Of a stretch of 64,000 nt of DNA, positions 22,413 to 30,758 are shown piece by piece. The notes under the pieces were generated by a model. That model did no database searches and was not told the origin of the DNA. It was given only the letters and a program-made list of their open reading frames with translations. The DNA comes from UBA4093 sp036676455 (lineage in GTDB: Bacteria > Cyanobacteriota > Sericytochromatia > S15B-MN24 > UBA4093). Position 1 is the stretch's first letter. Each line of letters starts with the position of its first letter. Made by a program: the position numbers and the translations under genes. The stretch covers positions 17,755-81,754 of the forward strand of contig JAKFCW010000040.1 of the NCBI GenBank assembly GCA_036676455.1, in the 5' to 3' direction.

Positions 22413-24587
22413 CTAGCGAATCCCCCCGGGGCCGAAGTGCAGGCCCACCCGCTCGAACGCCTCGGCCGCATGCGGCATCAGGCCGGTGTAGCGGAAGTCG
22501 CCGATCACCTTGCCGTCCTCGTCCACCGTCCGCTGATCGAACGCGTAGAGGTCCTGCATGACGATCAGCTCGCCCTCCATCCCGGTCACCTCCGAGATGC
22601 GCGTGATCTTGCGCGAGCCGTCCTTGAGGCGCGAGACCTGGACGATCAGGTTGATGGCTGCTGCGATCTGCTCGCGGATCGCCCGCACCGGCAGCTCGAC
22701 GCCGCCCATCAGGACCATGGTCTCCAGGCGGGCCAGCGCGTCGCGCGGCGAGTTGGCGTGGCCCGTGGCCAAGCTGCCGTCATGACCCGTGTTCATGGCC
22801 TGCAGCATGTCGAGCGCTTCGCCGCCGCGGACCTCACCCACGATGATCCGGTCGGGACGCATGCGCAGCGAGTTGCGGACCAGGTCCCGGATGTGGATCG
22901 CGCCCTGGCCCTCCAGGTTGGGAGGCCGGCTCTCCAGGCTGATCACGTGCTCCTGGTGGAGCTGGAGCTCGGCGGCGTCCTCGATGGTCACGATCCGCTC
23001 GTCCGAGGGAATGAAGCTCGACATGACGTTGAGCAGCGTGGTCTTACCCGAGCCGGTCCCCCCGGAGATGAAGACGTTGAGCTTGGCCAGGACCGCGCAG
23101 CGCATGAAGTTCGCCATCTCATCGGTCAGCGCCCCGAAGCGCATCAGGTCGTCCACCGTCAGCCGGCGCTCGGGGAACTTACGAATCGTGATCGTCGAGC
23201 CGATCAGCGACAGGGGCGGGATGATCACGTTGACACGCGAGCCGTCCGGCAAGCGCGCGTCGCACATCGGGCTGGACTCGTCGACCCGGCGACCGAGAGG
23301 AGCCACGATCCGGTCGATGACCACCCGCAGCTGCTTCTCGTCGGTGAAGGTGTCGGGGATCAAGGTCAGCTTACCGGCGCGCTCCACGTAGATCTTGGAG
23401 GGGCCGTTGACCATGATTTCGGTGACCGCCGGATCCGCAAGGTAGCGTTCCAGAGGACCGAGCCCCACCGCCTCGTTGGCGATGTCGGTGATCAGGGCCT
23501 CGCGCTCGGAGCGCGAGTTGATCGGCAGATCGTTCATGTCATCGAGGATGCCCGCCACCACGTCGATCACCTGCTCGCGGATCTCGCCCTTGCGGCGGGG
23601 ATCCATGAGCACCTCGAGGCTCATGTTGAAGCGCTTCAATTCTTCGACCAGCTGCGTGTGTACCTCGCGCTTCAGGTCCGCGATCCGCGCCGCCTGGGCC
23701 GGAGTATGGCGCAACGGCACCAGGGCCGTCACCTGCTGCGCCGGAGCCATGCTCGGCGTCCCGGCGGCCGGCGTCCCGCTGCTCGGCGGCGCCACGCTGA
23801 TCGTCGGCGCGACGGCCGGCGGCGAAGCCATCAAGCCCCGTAACGCCCCCGCGAGATCCACCGGAGGCTGTGCCATCGTCCTGGCTCCCAGCTGGGCGAT
23901 CGCCGCCACCGCCGGATGCTGCGGCTGCGCGCCCGCCAGCGGCAAGCCGCGATTCACCGAAGCCAGCAAGGACGGGTGATAGGGAATCTGCGCGACGATC
24001 GGCCGCTCGAGATGCTCGGCGATGTCCTGCACCGTCACGTCCTCGGTGACGCCCGTGCGGTTGACCAAAAGGTGAATCCGCTCCGGGGCCACCCGCAAAC
24101 TGCGGGCCTGCTCCAGCCAGGCCTTTGTCGCCCCCAGCGCGTTGACGTCGGGCGTCACCACCACGACCATGGCCGACGCCAGGTCCAGCAGGGCCCGCGC
24201 CGTCTCCGAGGCCAGCGACGGGAAAACCGTGTCGATCACGATCTGATCATGCTCGCGGACCAGCTGCGCCACCAGGGCGGCCAGCTCGCGCGGGCTGGGA
24301 GCGAAGGCGTCGGCCGCCGGCGGTGCCGCCAAGAGAGCGAGGCCGGAGTCATGGGTGGCGATCGCCTCACTCAGCGGCTTGAGGCCCCGGATGACCTCTC
24401 CCCAGTGCCCCGCCGGAGGCTCCAGATCCAGGTAGGAGGCGAGGCTTCCACCCGCCAGCCAGTCGAGGTCGAGCAGCAGCGGTGGCCGCTTCGCCTTGCG
24501 CGCCATCAAGAGCGCGAGGTTGGCAGCGACGATCGAACGTCCCTGCCCCCCCTTGGCTGCGAAGCAAACGGTGATCCGCGCGGTCAT
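22413..24587 (-). CDS. tadA: Fused TadZ (CpaE-like) and TadA (CpaF) ATPase of the Tad pilus
   Basis: A 724-residue two-domain protein. Residues about 1-235 are a MinD/ParA-like TadZ domain; its deviant Walker A reads KGGQGRS (12-18), keeping Lys12 but with Arg17 in place of the P-loop lysine. Residues about 310-720 are a complete secretion ATPase: GGTGSGKT (509-516), EDAAELQL, and MRPDRIIVGEVRGGEALDML, then GHDGSLATGHANS. A Pro/Ala-rich linker joins the halves. TadZ normally localises the apparatus at a pole and TadA hydrolyses ATP for pilin assembly, usually from separate genes. ATG at 24587 overlaps the secretin stop by 4 nt. No frameshift is needed to explain the fusion. Confidence 0.9.
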   Translation of the reverse strand: MTARITVCFAAKGGQGRSIVAANLALLMARKAKRPPLLLDLDWLAGGSLASYLDLEPPAGHWGEVIRGLKPLSEAIATHDSGLALLAAPPAADAFAPSPRELAALVAQLVREHDQIVIDTVFPSLASETARALLDLASAMVVVVTPDVNALGATKAWLEQARSLRVAPERIHLLVNRTGVTEDVTVQDIAEHLERPIVAQIPYHPSLLASVNRGLPLAGAQPQHPAVAAIAQLGARTMAQPPVDLAGALRGLMASPPAVAPTISVAPPSSGTPAAGTPSMAPAQQVTALVPLRHTPAQAARIADLKREVHTQLVEELKRFNMSLEVLMDPRRKGEIREQVIDVVAGILDDMNDLPINSRSEREALITDIANEAVGLGPLERYLADPAVTEIMVNGPSKIYVERAGKLTLIPDTFTDEKQLRVVIDRIVAPLGRRVDESSPMCDARLPDGSRVNVIIPPLSLIGSTITIRKFPERRLTVDDLMRFGALTDEMANFMRCAVLAKLNVFISGGTGSGKTTLLNVMSSFIPSDERIVTIEDAAELQLHQEHVISLESRPPNLEGQGAIHIRDLVRNSLRMRPDRIIVGEVRGGEALDMLQAMNTGHDGSLATGHANSPRDALARLETMVLMGGVELPVRAIREQIAAAINLIVQVSRLKDGSRKITRISEVTGMEGELIVMQDLYAFDQRTVDEDGKVIGDFRYTGLMPHAAEAFERVGLHFGPGGIR

Positions 24588-25624
24588 TTGGTTTCTTTGC
24601 CGTAGTTGGCCTCGGGCTGGATCTGACCACTCGTCACCAGGGTGGGGGTGAGGATGAAGACCAGCTCGTTACGCGACTTGGTCGTGCGCCGCGACTTGAA
24701 GAACTCTCCCAGGACCGGGATGTCGCCGAGGATCGGTAGCTTGTCGATCTGCTCGACGTCCTGGTCGTTGAGCAGGCCCGACATGACCATGGACTCACCG
24801 CTACGCACCTGCATGAAGGTCTCGGTCCAGCGAGTGCGGATGCCCGGCACGTTCAGGTCGCCGATCTTCACGCCCGCCGCCTGGTCCAGGCTCGAGACCT
24901 CGGGCCGGACCTTGAGGACGATGTTGTCGATCCCCTCGACCGTCGGCTCCACGGCCAGCTTCACGCCGAACTCCTTCCAGAGGATGTTCACGTTGTTCTG
25001 GGTGACCAGCGGAATCGGGATCTCGCCGCCCGCCAGGAAGCTCGCGGAGGCTCCGTTGGTGGTCAAGAGGGTCGGCTGGGCCAGGATGCGCGCCTTCTGG
25101 TTCTGCAGGAGCATGTTCACCTGCGCCTCGAAGAACGACTGGCGCAGGGGCAAGCCCAGCCGGAAGGGCATGTTGGGGGGCGCTTCCGAGAACTTCAGGG
25201 CGTCGTTCCAGTCCACGCCAAGCTGCCCGAGATCCGAGCGGGTCACGTCGAGCACGCGGACCCGGACGGCGACGGTTTCGGGGCGGCGGCTGGCCAGCAC
25301 CTCGACGTTGTAGTTGAGGACCGGCGGCTGGAAGCCGTTGACCGGGGTCGGCCAGACGAGGATGTTGGTGAAGCCGGGGCTCTTGGCCTCCAGCAGGATC
25401 TCGCGGGTGGAGATGGCCTTGGCCTCGACGATCTTGCCGTCGCCGACGGCGATGCGGGTCACGCCGCCCGGCACGTTGAAGATCGTCACCTGGCTCAGCC
25501 GCAAGATCACGTCGGGAGCGATCGCCTGCGCCGGGGCGGCGAACGCCACCAGCATGAAGGCGATCGCCAATCGCAAGAGGCTGAACGAACGACTGATCTT
25601 CGAGAGGCTGCCTGGGCTAATCAC
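24584..25624 (-). CDS. cpaC: Tad pilus secretin CpaC/RcpA
   Basis: A 346-residue outer-membrane secretin. GTG at 25624 is chosen for AAGGAG about 8 nt upstream. A signal peptide (LLRLAIAFMLVAFAAPAQA) precedes a BON/pilus-assembly domain, with VTRIAVGDGKIVEAKAIS then GFTNILVWP. The secretin core has LTTNGASASFLAGGEIPIPL, then MVMSGLLNDQDVEQIDKLP, and the final ILGDIPVLGEFFKSR signature. The protein is compact compared with many CpaC proteins (about 500 residues). It forms the exit pore for the Flp pilus and is itself evidence of an outer membrane. Confidence 0.92.
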   Translation of the reverse strand: MISPGSLSKISRSFSLLRLAIAFMLVAFAAPAQAIAPDVILRLSQVTIFNVPGGVTRIAVGDGKIVEAKAISTREILLEAKSPGFTNILVWPTPVNGFQPPVLNYNVEVLASRRPETVAVRVRVLDVTRSDLGQLGVDWNDALKFSEAPPNMPFRLGLPLRQSFFEAQVNMLLQNQKARILAQPTLLTTNGASASFLAGGEIPIPLVTQNNVNILWKEFGVKLAVEPTVEGIDNIVLKVRPEVSSLDQAAGVKIGDLNVPGIRTRWTETFMQVRSGESMVMSGLLNDQDVEQIDKLPILGDIPVLGEFFKSRRTTKSRNELVFILTPTLVTSGQIQPEANYGKETK

Positions 25625-25648
25625 GCGTGAACTCCTTATCCGCAAGCG

Positions 25649-26695
25649 CTAGTTTCCTGTCCCCAGGATGTGAACTTGCGGCAGCTGCGGTTGCGGCTTG
25701 GGTTGAACGGGCTTCGGCTGAACCGGCTTCGGCCGGGGTTGGACCGGGCGGTAGACGGGGCGCTGCACCGGCTTGGGCTGCTGCACGACAGGCCGCACGA
25801 CGGGCGCGGCCTTCGGAACGGAGCCCAGCACGTAGCGTGCGAGGTCGGCCTCGGCCACCTCGGGAGGCGTGACGGACTCGTCGCCGGGCGAGCGCAAGCT
25901 CATGCTCAGGTTGCCCTGTTGCTTGAGGGCGGCCAAGAGGGCCACCTTCTCGGCGGGCACCGCCAGGGTGACCAGCTCGCCGTAGCGCGACGCGCTCGCC
26001 TCGGATTCGCCTTCTTCGCCGGTCGGGGCCGGCCGGTTCGAGAACTGGTTGCCGACCGACATGACCCGGGCCTTCTGGACCACCTTGGTGGAGAGGAAGC
26101 CGTTGGGGGTCTGGATGGTGGCCGTGAGATCGACCTTGTCGTCGGGCTTGACGAGCGCGATGTCGTTGGCGCCGTCGGGCACGAAGAGGAAGCCGCGCTC
26201 GTTGGGTTTCAGCTTGGGAGCCACGCCCGTGATGGCGTTCGCGGCGCTCAGGCGCTTGGCATGCAGGACCTCGCCCTTCACGACGGGAGCCATGGTCACC
26301 TTCCCGATGACGTCCTTCTCCTCGGTCAACGCGCCCTCCGGCAGCAAGGCCTTGGGGAACTTCTTGAGTTCGACCATCGTATCGTCGATCTGGCGGCGGG
26401 CCGGGATGTTGTCGATCGGCACGTAGACCTCGACCTTGGTCCCCCCGTCGAGGATGCCCTCGGAGAGGTCCCCCAGGTAGGAGACGGCGATCAGGCTCGC
26501 GACTGCGGCGATGCCGAGCGCGGTGAAGAGCAGCTTCCGGTTGACGTCGAGCCCTGCGATGCCCTTATTGCCGGCATCTTCCGCGGGGCGGCGCGGCTTA
26601 CCGCGGCCCTTCTTGCCCGCAGGGGCTCGGCGCGGCTTGGCGGGGGCGTCCTCTTCGGACGTCCGCTCCCGCAGCTTGTTACGAAGGTTATCCAA
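25649..26695 (-). CDS. cpaB: Tad pilus assembly protein CpaB/RcpC
   Basis: A 348-residue protein with a strongly basic cytoplasmic N-terminus (residues 1-50), one membrane helix (about 54-75) and a periplasmic SAF domain. SAF features are VYVPIDNIPARRQIDDTMVE, then GKVTMAPVVKGEVLHAKRLS. The middle of the protein (NDIALVKPDDKVDLTATIQ) matches RcpC. The C-terminus is a Pro/Gln/Lys/Val repeat tail. CpaB is thought to bind peptidoglycan and support the secretin. The gene directly precedes cpaC. Confidence 0.88.
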   Translation of the reverse strand: MDNLRNKLRERTSEEDAPAKPRRAPAGKKGRGKPRRPAEDAGNKGIAGLDVNRKLLFTALGIAAVASLIAVSYLGDLSEGILDGGTKVEVYVPIDNIPARRQIDDTMVELKKFPKALLPEGALTEEKDVIGKVTMAPVVKGEVLHAKRLSAANAITGVAPKLKPNERGFLFVPDGANDIALVKPDDKVDLTATIQTPNGFLSTKVVQKARVMSVGNQFSNRPAPTGEEGESEASASRYGELVTLAVPAEKVALLAALKQQGNLSMSLRSPGDESVTPPEVAEADLARYVLGSVPKAAPVVRPVVQQPKPVQRPVYRPVQPRPKPVQPKPVQPKPQPQLPQVHILGTGN

Positions 26696-26776
26696 GACGA
26701 ATCCTCGACTGCGCTCGGTCCTATTGCGCCTGTGCGCTAGGCTACACGCCTATCGTACCCGGGGCAAGGTCGTCCG

Positions 26777-27493
26777 TCACTTGCTCAGGTTGTTCTTCAT
26801 CCAGGGGTTGAGGTCCAGCAAGCCGTAAGAGCCCTTGGGGCTCTTGAGGTACAGCGGCAGCTCGGAGGGCATGTAAGCCTCCGCCTCGAGCCCGAAGCCG
26901 TTCCAGAGCTTGTCGCGGTTGCTGCCGGGAAGCATCTTGCGCGACTCGTTCAAGCCCTTGCCGGTCTCGTTGAGCCAGGAGGCGTTGCTCACGACCTTCT
27001 GGCCGTAGAGGACGAAGCCGATGCCGGCGTCGTAGGGATTGCCGGCGGGCTTGCCGGTCTCGTCGACGGGGTTCAGGCGCTTGGTGGCGACGTAGGCCAT
27101 GGCGTAAGGCCCCAGGGGCACCTGCTTGTAGATAATGGCGGGCCGGACCTTGCTGTTGAGACTGCGCCAGTCGGGAGGGGCCACCTTGACCGTGCGGCCT
27201 GGCAAAGCGGTCTTGGCGGCCGTTTCCTTGGTCTTGGAAAGAGCAGCTTCCATCATCGTGCCCTTCCCCCAGTACTTGTCCTCCCAGCCGCGCATGGCGG
27301 CCATGGAGGTCTCGCGGGCCGCGAAGCGCGCGGCCACGATGGTGTTCTGGCGCTCGACCATGGCGAAGCCGAAGAACCCCATCGCGAGGAGCATGAACAC
27401 CAGCAGGGGAAGGATGAGGGCCGCCTCGAGGATGGCCTGCCCCCTCTGCCCCCGCCTAGTGCTGGGAATTGAGGCCTTGCATGTCGGTGCCAT
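26777..27493 (-). CDS. TadE-family pseudopilin
   Basis: A 238-residue pseudopilin. After a basic N-terminus it has the TadE pattern GQAILEAALILPLLVFMLLA (cleavable prepilin-like motif, Glu at +5, then the hydrophobic helix). This is followed by RQNTIVAARFAARETSMAAM. The rest is a globular periplasmic domain without recognisable motifs. The ATG at 27493 lies inside the 3' end of the upstream gene (38-nt overlap), indicating coupled expression. It is one of three TadE/TadG-like proteins in the operon. Confidence 0.8.
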   Translation of the reverse strand: MAPTCKASIPSTRRGQRGQAILEAALILPLLVFMLLAMGFFGFAMVERQNTIVAARFAARETSMAAMRGWEDKYWGKGTMMEAALSKTKETAAKTALPGRTVKVAPPDWRSLNSKVRPAIIYKQVPLGPYAMAYVATKRLNPVDETGKPAGNPYDAGIGFVLYGQKVVSNASWLNETGKGLNESRKMLPGSNRDKLWNGFGLEAEAYMPSELPLYLKSPKGSYGLLDLNPWMKNNLSK

Positions 27494-28424
27494 CGGGCAG
27501 CTTTCCTGTGCGCATCAAGCGGGGACTGTACCAGGGGAGGCCGAACTCGCCGAGCACCGGCACCTTGAAGCTGAGCCCCTGCTCCCGGGGATCGGTCCCC
27601 TGGATGGTGACGGCAGGTACCGGGCCTGCCGCCGCCCAGGCCCAGAGTTCGAGGGGCGCCTTGCCGCGCGAAAGCGGCTGGACCTGCGGCTTGACCCAGA
27701 CGAAGCTCTTGCCGGAGACGCCGCGCTTGCCGGCTCCTTCGTTGGCGAAGTTCATGCCGCCGATGAACTTGGAGGTGCCCAGGCCGCCGTTCTCGACGAA
27801 GGCCCCGGGATCCGCCAGGAGGCGCATGTTGCGCTCGTCCACGGCCCGGCCTGCCGCCGAGTGGTCATTCATGCCGGTGACGTTGGCGGCGTAGGCGATG
27901 CGGGCGGCCTCGGCGGCGAGCTTGGGGCCGTCCTCCTCGATCCAGGCGTTGTAGGCCCGCAGGCCATGCCGCAGGCGGTGGTAGCGGTCCATGTGCTCGT
28001 TGGCCCGCTTCATGTGATCCTCGAACTCGGCGTGGGTGGGCTTGGCCGGAGGCGTCACCGGAGCTGCCGGGACACCGGGGACGCCGGGCTGGGTGGGAGT
28101 CGGAACGGAGGGCACCGAGCCCTGGAACTTGCTGAGGCTGCCGATGCCCGCGAGGATCTCGCGGCGCGCGAGGATCGCCTGATCGGTCATGGCCAGGTAG
28201 GCCAGCGAGCGGGTATGGTGGACGCTGACTTTCAACGAAACCGAGGCCAGCGCGGCCGCGTCCGCCCCGTTCTGGCTCATGACCTTGGCGGCTACGAGGC
28301 GACCCAGATCGTAGGTGGTGTAGAGCACGGTGACGAGAGCGCCCGCGACGATCGCCACGTAGATCATGGCCTGGCCGGCGTCGTCGCGCCGGATCCTGGC
28401 GAGCAAGCGCAAAAGCCGCCTCAT
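27456..28424 (-). CDS. TadG-like Flp pilus assembly protein
   Basis: A 322-residue protein beginning MRRLLRLLARIRRDDAGQAM with a hydrophobic helix (about 19-40). It then has DLGRLVAAKVMSQNGADAAA, the helix-plus-'ADAAAL' pattern of TadG-type Tad-like proteins. A Pro-rich insertion lies near residue 110. The periplasmic remainder is unassigned; the von Willebrand domain of full-length TadG is not apparent. Its start overlaps the preceding pseudopilin gene stop by 4 nt. Confidence 0.75.
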   Translation of the reverse strand: MRRLLRLLARIRRDDAGQAMIYVAIVAGALVTVLYTTYDLGRLVAAKVMSQNGADAAALASVSLKVSVHHTRSLAYLAMTDQAILARREILAGIGSLSKFQGSVPSVPTPTQPGVPGVPAAPVTPPAKPTHAEFEDHMKRANEHMDRYHRLRHGLRAYNAWIEEDGPKLAAEAARIAYAANVTGMNDHSAAGRAVDERNMRLLADPGAFVENGGLGTSKFIGGMNFANEGAGKRGVSGKSFVWVKPQVQPLSRGKAPLELWAWAAAGPVPAVTIQGTDPREQGLSFKVPVLGEFGLPWYSPRLMRTGKLPDGTDMQGLNSQH

Positions 28425-29398
28425 GGCTGGGCCTTGGTCTGGAAGACGGAGCCCGCGACGAAGCCGTGGACCACGTTGGCAAGGGGAGTCATGGCGGTGC
28501 GGTCGAGGGCCAAGGCGGTGGTCGTGATGACCTCGACGGTGGTGGCCAGGGTCGGCTCGATCGAGCCGGCCTGCTTGAAGGCGTAGATCCAGTTGGCCAG
28601 CGTCTGGTAGTCCTTCAGGCCCTGGTAGACATGGGCGGATTGGCCCAGGCCGTTGCCTCCAGAACCGGGGCCGAGGCGGGAGTAGGTGGCGGATTCTTCG
28701 GCCTGGCGATCGAGGTACCAGTCGCCGGCGTAGCGGCTTTCCTGGCTCCAGCTGCGGCGGGGGTTCTCGGCGACGGCCTGGCGCGCAGGGTCGATGCCGT
28801 AGGCCAGGGACGCGGCACGGCTGCCGACTCCCGGAAGCCGACTCAGCAGGGGGGCCAGGCCATCAAGAGGCTTGGCGAGCGTGTCGAGATTACCCATCTT
28901 GGTGCGGTAATCGATCAGGTTGTGCGTGAAGGCGCGAGCAGCCGAGCGAGCACCGTCGCCGGGCACGTACTCCTGGTTGAGGGTGACGGCGGTGGCGAGG
29001 CGCACCTCGGGGTCGAGCGTGCCGCCCATGGCGCTGGAGGCGCCGGCGACGAGGCCGGTCCAGGACTCCAGCTTCTGCAGGGTGACCTTCACGTAGCGCT
29101 GATCGTCGTGCTTGGTGGCCTTCACCGAGCCGGCATCCCCGTTGACCACCTTGGCGAGCCACGGGGCCTGACTTTCCTCGGCGAAGGTCTTCAGGGTCTC
29201 CTGGACGGCGCCGTTGGCCTCGGGGCCGCTGACTGCGGCGGCGCGGGCGGCGATGAAGCCGGCTCCGCCCATGACCAGCTGGCGCTGGAGGAAGATGCCC
29301 AGCTCGATGGTGCCGAAGGTCAGTAGCAGGAGGATCGGCAGCACGAGGATGAACTCGACCGTGGATTGGCCAGTCTGATCCTTCCAGGTGCGGCGCAT
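28421..29398 (-). CDS. TadE/TadG-type pseudopilin
   Basis: A 325-residue protein. ATG at 29398 with GAGGAT upstream is preferred; the longer open frame to 29644 runs over the peptidase gene. The N-terminus, GQSTVEFILVLPILLLLTFG, is a textbook TadE helix with Glu at +5, followed by QRQLVMGGAGFIAARAAAV. The large C-terminal domain is unrecognised and rich in Tyr/Trp. It directly follows the prepilin peptidase gene, the likely processing enzyme. Confidence 0.8.
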   Translation of the reverse strand: MRRTWKDQTGQSTVEFILVLPILLLLTFGTIELGIFLQRQLVMGGAGFIAARAAAVSGPEANGAVQETLKTFAEESQAPWLAKVVNGDAGSVKATKHDDQRYVKVTLQKLESWTGLVAGASSAMGGTLDPEVRLATAVTLNQEYVPGDGARSAARAFTHNLIDYRTKMGNLDTLAKPLDGLAPLLSRLPGVGSRAASLAYGIDPARQAVAENPRRSWSQESRYAGDWYLDRQAEESATYSRLGPGSGGNGLGQSAHVYQGLKDYQTLANWIYAFKQAGSIEPTLATTVEVITTTALALDRTAMTPLANVVHGFVAGSVFQTKAQP

Positions 29399-29417
29399 GG
29401 CGGCGATCCTCGAGGCG

Positions 29418-29942
29418 CTAGCCGCCCGCGAGGCGGGGGAGCGAGGGGTAAGCGAGGGCCAGGAGGGTTCCCGCGGCGATCGCCAGGCCGTAGGGGAACT
29501 TCGGAGCGGCGCTCTCGGTGAGGATCTCGGTCGGCTTGACGCCGGGCATGAGGGCGACCGCGAAGAAGTGGTAGATGTTGGTGAGCACCTGGCGCATGGC
29601 TCCGGCCTGCAGGGCGAAGGCGATGCCCAGGATGCCGCCGGCAAGCGCCACGTAGATCATGTCGACCAGAATCACGGGGAAGCCGAGCCAGGCGCCGATG
29701 GCGGTCATGAGCTTGAGGTCTCCGCCGCCCATGCCGCCGAAGAGGAAGAGCAGGAGGAAGATACCGAAGGCGGTGCCCGCGCCGGCCATGCTCATGAGGA
29801 AGGCGTCCCAGCCGCCGAAGACGGCACTGAGGACGAGTCCGACCAAGAGAGCGGGGAGGGTGAGCCAGTTATAGATCCGGCGCCAGCGCCAATCGGTGTA
29901 GACGGCGATCGCCAGCACCGCGACCAGGGCCCATTGCCACAT
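29418..29942 (-). CDS. cpaA: Prepilin peptidase TadV/CpaA
   Basis: A 174-residue integral membrane aspartic peptidase that processes Flp pilin and pseudopilins. ATG at 29942 has GGAGGTC 7 nt upstream; an in-frame ATG at 29996 would lie in the intergenic hairpin. The first catalytic aspartate is in AVYTDWRWRRIYNWLT, the second in the GGGDLKLM motif (family GxGDxKL). About six membrane helices follow the A24 peptidase pattern without the N-methylation domain, as usual for TadV. Confidence 0.88.
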   Translation of the reverse strand: MWQWALVAVLAIAVYTDWRWRRIYNWLTLPALLVGLVLSAVFGGWDAFLMSMAGAGTAFGIFLLLFLFGGMGGGDLKLMTAIGAWLGFPVILVDMIYVALAGGILGIAFALQAGAMRQVLTNIYHFFAVALMPGVKPTEILTESAAPKFPYGLAIAAGTLLALAYPSLPRLAGG

Positions 29943-29981
29943 GATGAAAGACCTCCAGATTGTTCCGGGAGGCAAGACAAA

Positions 29982-30037
29982 GCCCCCGCTGGTCATTCCA
30001 TACCCGGTGGGGGGTATGGCCTCACGCCAGCGAGGGC
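29982..30037 (-). terminator. Terminator-like attenuator between Flp pilin genes and the tad operon
   Basis: An outer 11-bp stem with one mismatch (29982-29992 with 30027-30037) encloses an 8-bp perfect stem (29998-30005 with 30012-30019). On the minus strand it is followed by TTTGTCTTG. This resembles an intrinsic terminator sited so that most transcripts stop after the pilin genes and a fraction reads into cpaA and the assembly genes. Attenuation is inferred; major-pilin/assembly stoichiometry makes it plausible. Confidence 0.65.
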
Positions 30038-30065
30038 TTGAAACTGGTCTTGGGAAGGAGGGAGC

Positions 30066-30248
30066 TTAGTTGATGTTCTTGCCGATCTCGCCGACCTTCT
30101 TGGAGAGCTTGCCGACCATGTCGTTGACGTTCTTGCCGAGGGTGTTGTAACCAGCGACGCAGACCAGGGCGACCGCAGCCACGATCAGGCTGTACTCGAC
30201 CATCGACTGACCTTCTTCGTCCCGGATAATCTTGTTGATGAGTTCCAT
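30066..30248 (-). CDS. flp: Flp/Fap-type major pilin, copy 1
   Basis: A 60-residue type IVb pilin. The leader ends before the cleavage-site pattern GQSMVEYSLIVAAVALVCVA, which contains the conserved Glu-Tyr pair and the hydrophobic polymerisation helix. A short Lys/Asn-rich tail follows. A GAGGAGG site lies 7-8 nt before the ATG. The protein is identical to copy 2 at 30296-30478. Confidence 0.93.
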   Translation of the reverse strand: MELINKIIRDEEGQSMVEYSLIVAAVALVCVAGYNTLGKNVNDMVGKLSKKVGEIGKNIN

Positions 30249-30295
30249 TTTATTTCCTCCTCAAGCCAGTTAGCGAAAACAGATGCAGGGTGGTC

Positions 30296-30478
30296 TTAGT
30301 TGATGTTCTTGCCGATCTCGCCGACCTTCTTGGAGAGCTTGCCGACCATGTCGTTGACGTTCTTGCCGAGGGTGTTGTAACCGGCGACGCAGACCAGGGC
30401 GACCGCAGCCACGATCAGGCTGTACTCGACCATCGACTGACCTTCTTCGTCCCGGATAATCTTGTTGATGAGTTCCAT
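30296..30478 (-). CDS. flp: Flp/Fap-type major pilin, copy 2 (promoter-proximal)
   Basis: A 60-residue Flp pilin identical in protein sequence to copy 1. The ATG at 30478 has GGAGGATG upstream. It is the first gene of the tad run, next to the candidate promoter at 30610-30637. The Glu-Tyr motif is intact, so it should be processed by the peptidase at 29418-29942 and polymerised by the TadZ-TadA/TadB/TadC machinery. Confidence 0.93.
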   Translation of the reverse strand: MELINKIIRDEEGQSMVEYSLIVAAVALVCVAGYNTLGKNVNDMVGKLSKKVGEIGKNIN

Positions 30479-30609
30479 TTCAACATCCTCCTATTGGCTA
30501 ACGCTCTCTCAAACCTTTGTCGTAGGAGGGTTATCGCCGGAGGCTCGGGAGGGCTTGCGCCGATCCGGTGAAGGGGGATTGAAGCTTTCCCTAAATCCAG
30601 ATTAAGCTT

Positions 30610-30637
30610 ATTTGACCTGCGGCTAAATCCGCGTCAA
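30610..30637 (-). promoter_or_regulatory. Candidate promoter for the flp-tad operon
   Basis: Minus strand TTGACG (30637-30632), 16-nt spacer, TCAAAT (30615-30610). Two GGATTTAG direct repeats flank this element and could be activator sites. Initiation near 30603 would give a 5' UTR of about 125 nt. Confidence 0.4.
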
Positions 30638-30714
30638 TCCTGGATTTGCAGACATGAAGCCCTTCGAAGCAGGCGTTCTGACCGAGCCAGGATCAAGGAC
30701 TGGACCATTCCATG

Positions 30715-30742
30715 AAAAAAGGCCCACCCTTGCGGGTGAGCC
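30715..30742 (-). terminator. Intrinsic terminator of the DUF4015 lipoprotein gene
   Basis: GC stem of 9 positions (30734-30742 with 30721-30729, one mismatch) with a 4-nt loop. It is followed on the minus strand by six T residues (30720-30715). It lies 17 nt past the stop codon. Confidence 0.85.
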
Positions 30743-30758
30743 GGAGGTAAAGGGTGAG

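Larger units (their letters stand above)
30066..30478 (-). repeat. Tandem duplication of the 183-bp flp coding sequence
   Basis: The two flp coding regions are 230 bp apart in register and differ at a single base (A at 30153, G at 30383, a silent change). Flanking sequences differ apart from a few bases, so the near-identity stops at the coding region. Recent duplication or gene conversion is implied. Confidence 0.9.

Noticed and set aside
21306..23843. 845-residue plus-strand open frame
   Set aside because: Fully antisense to tadC, tadB and the TadZ-TadA fusion; no ribosome site or recognisable motif.
30066..30478. Phase-variable pilin cassette
   Set aside because: The copies encode identical proteins and there are no inverted recombination sites, so antigenic switching would have no effect.
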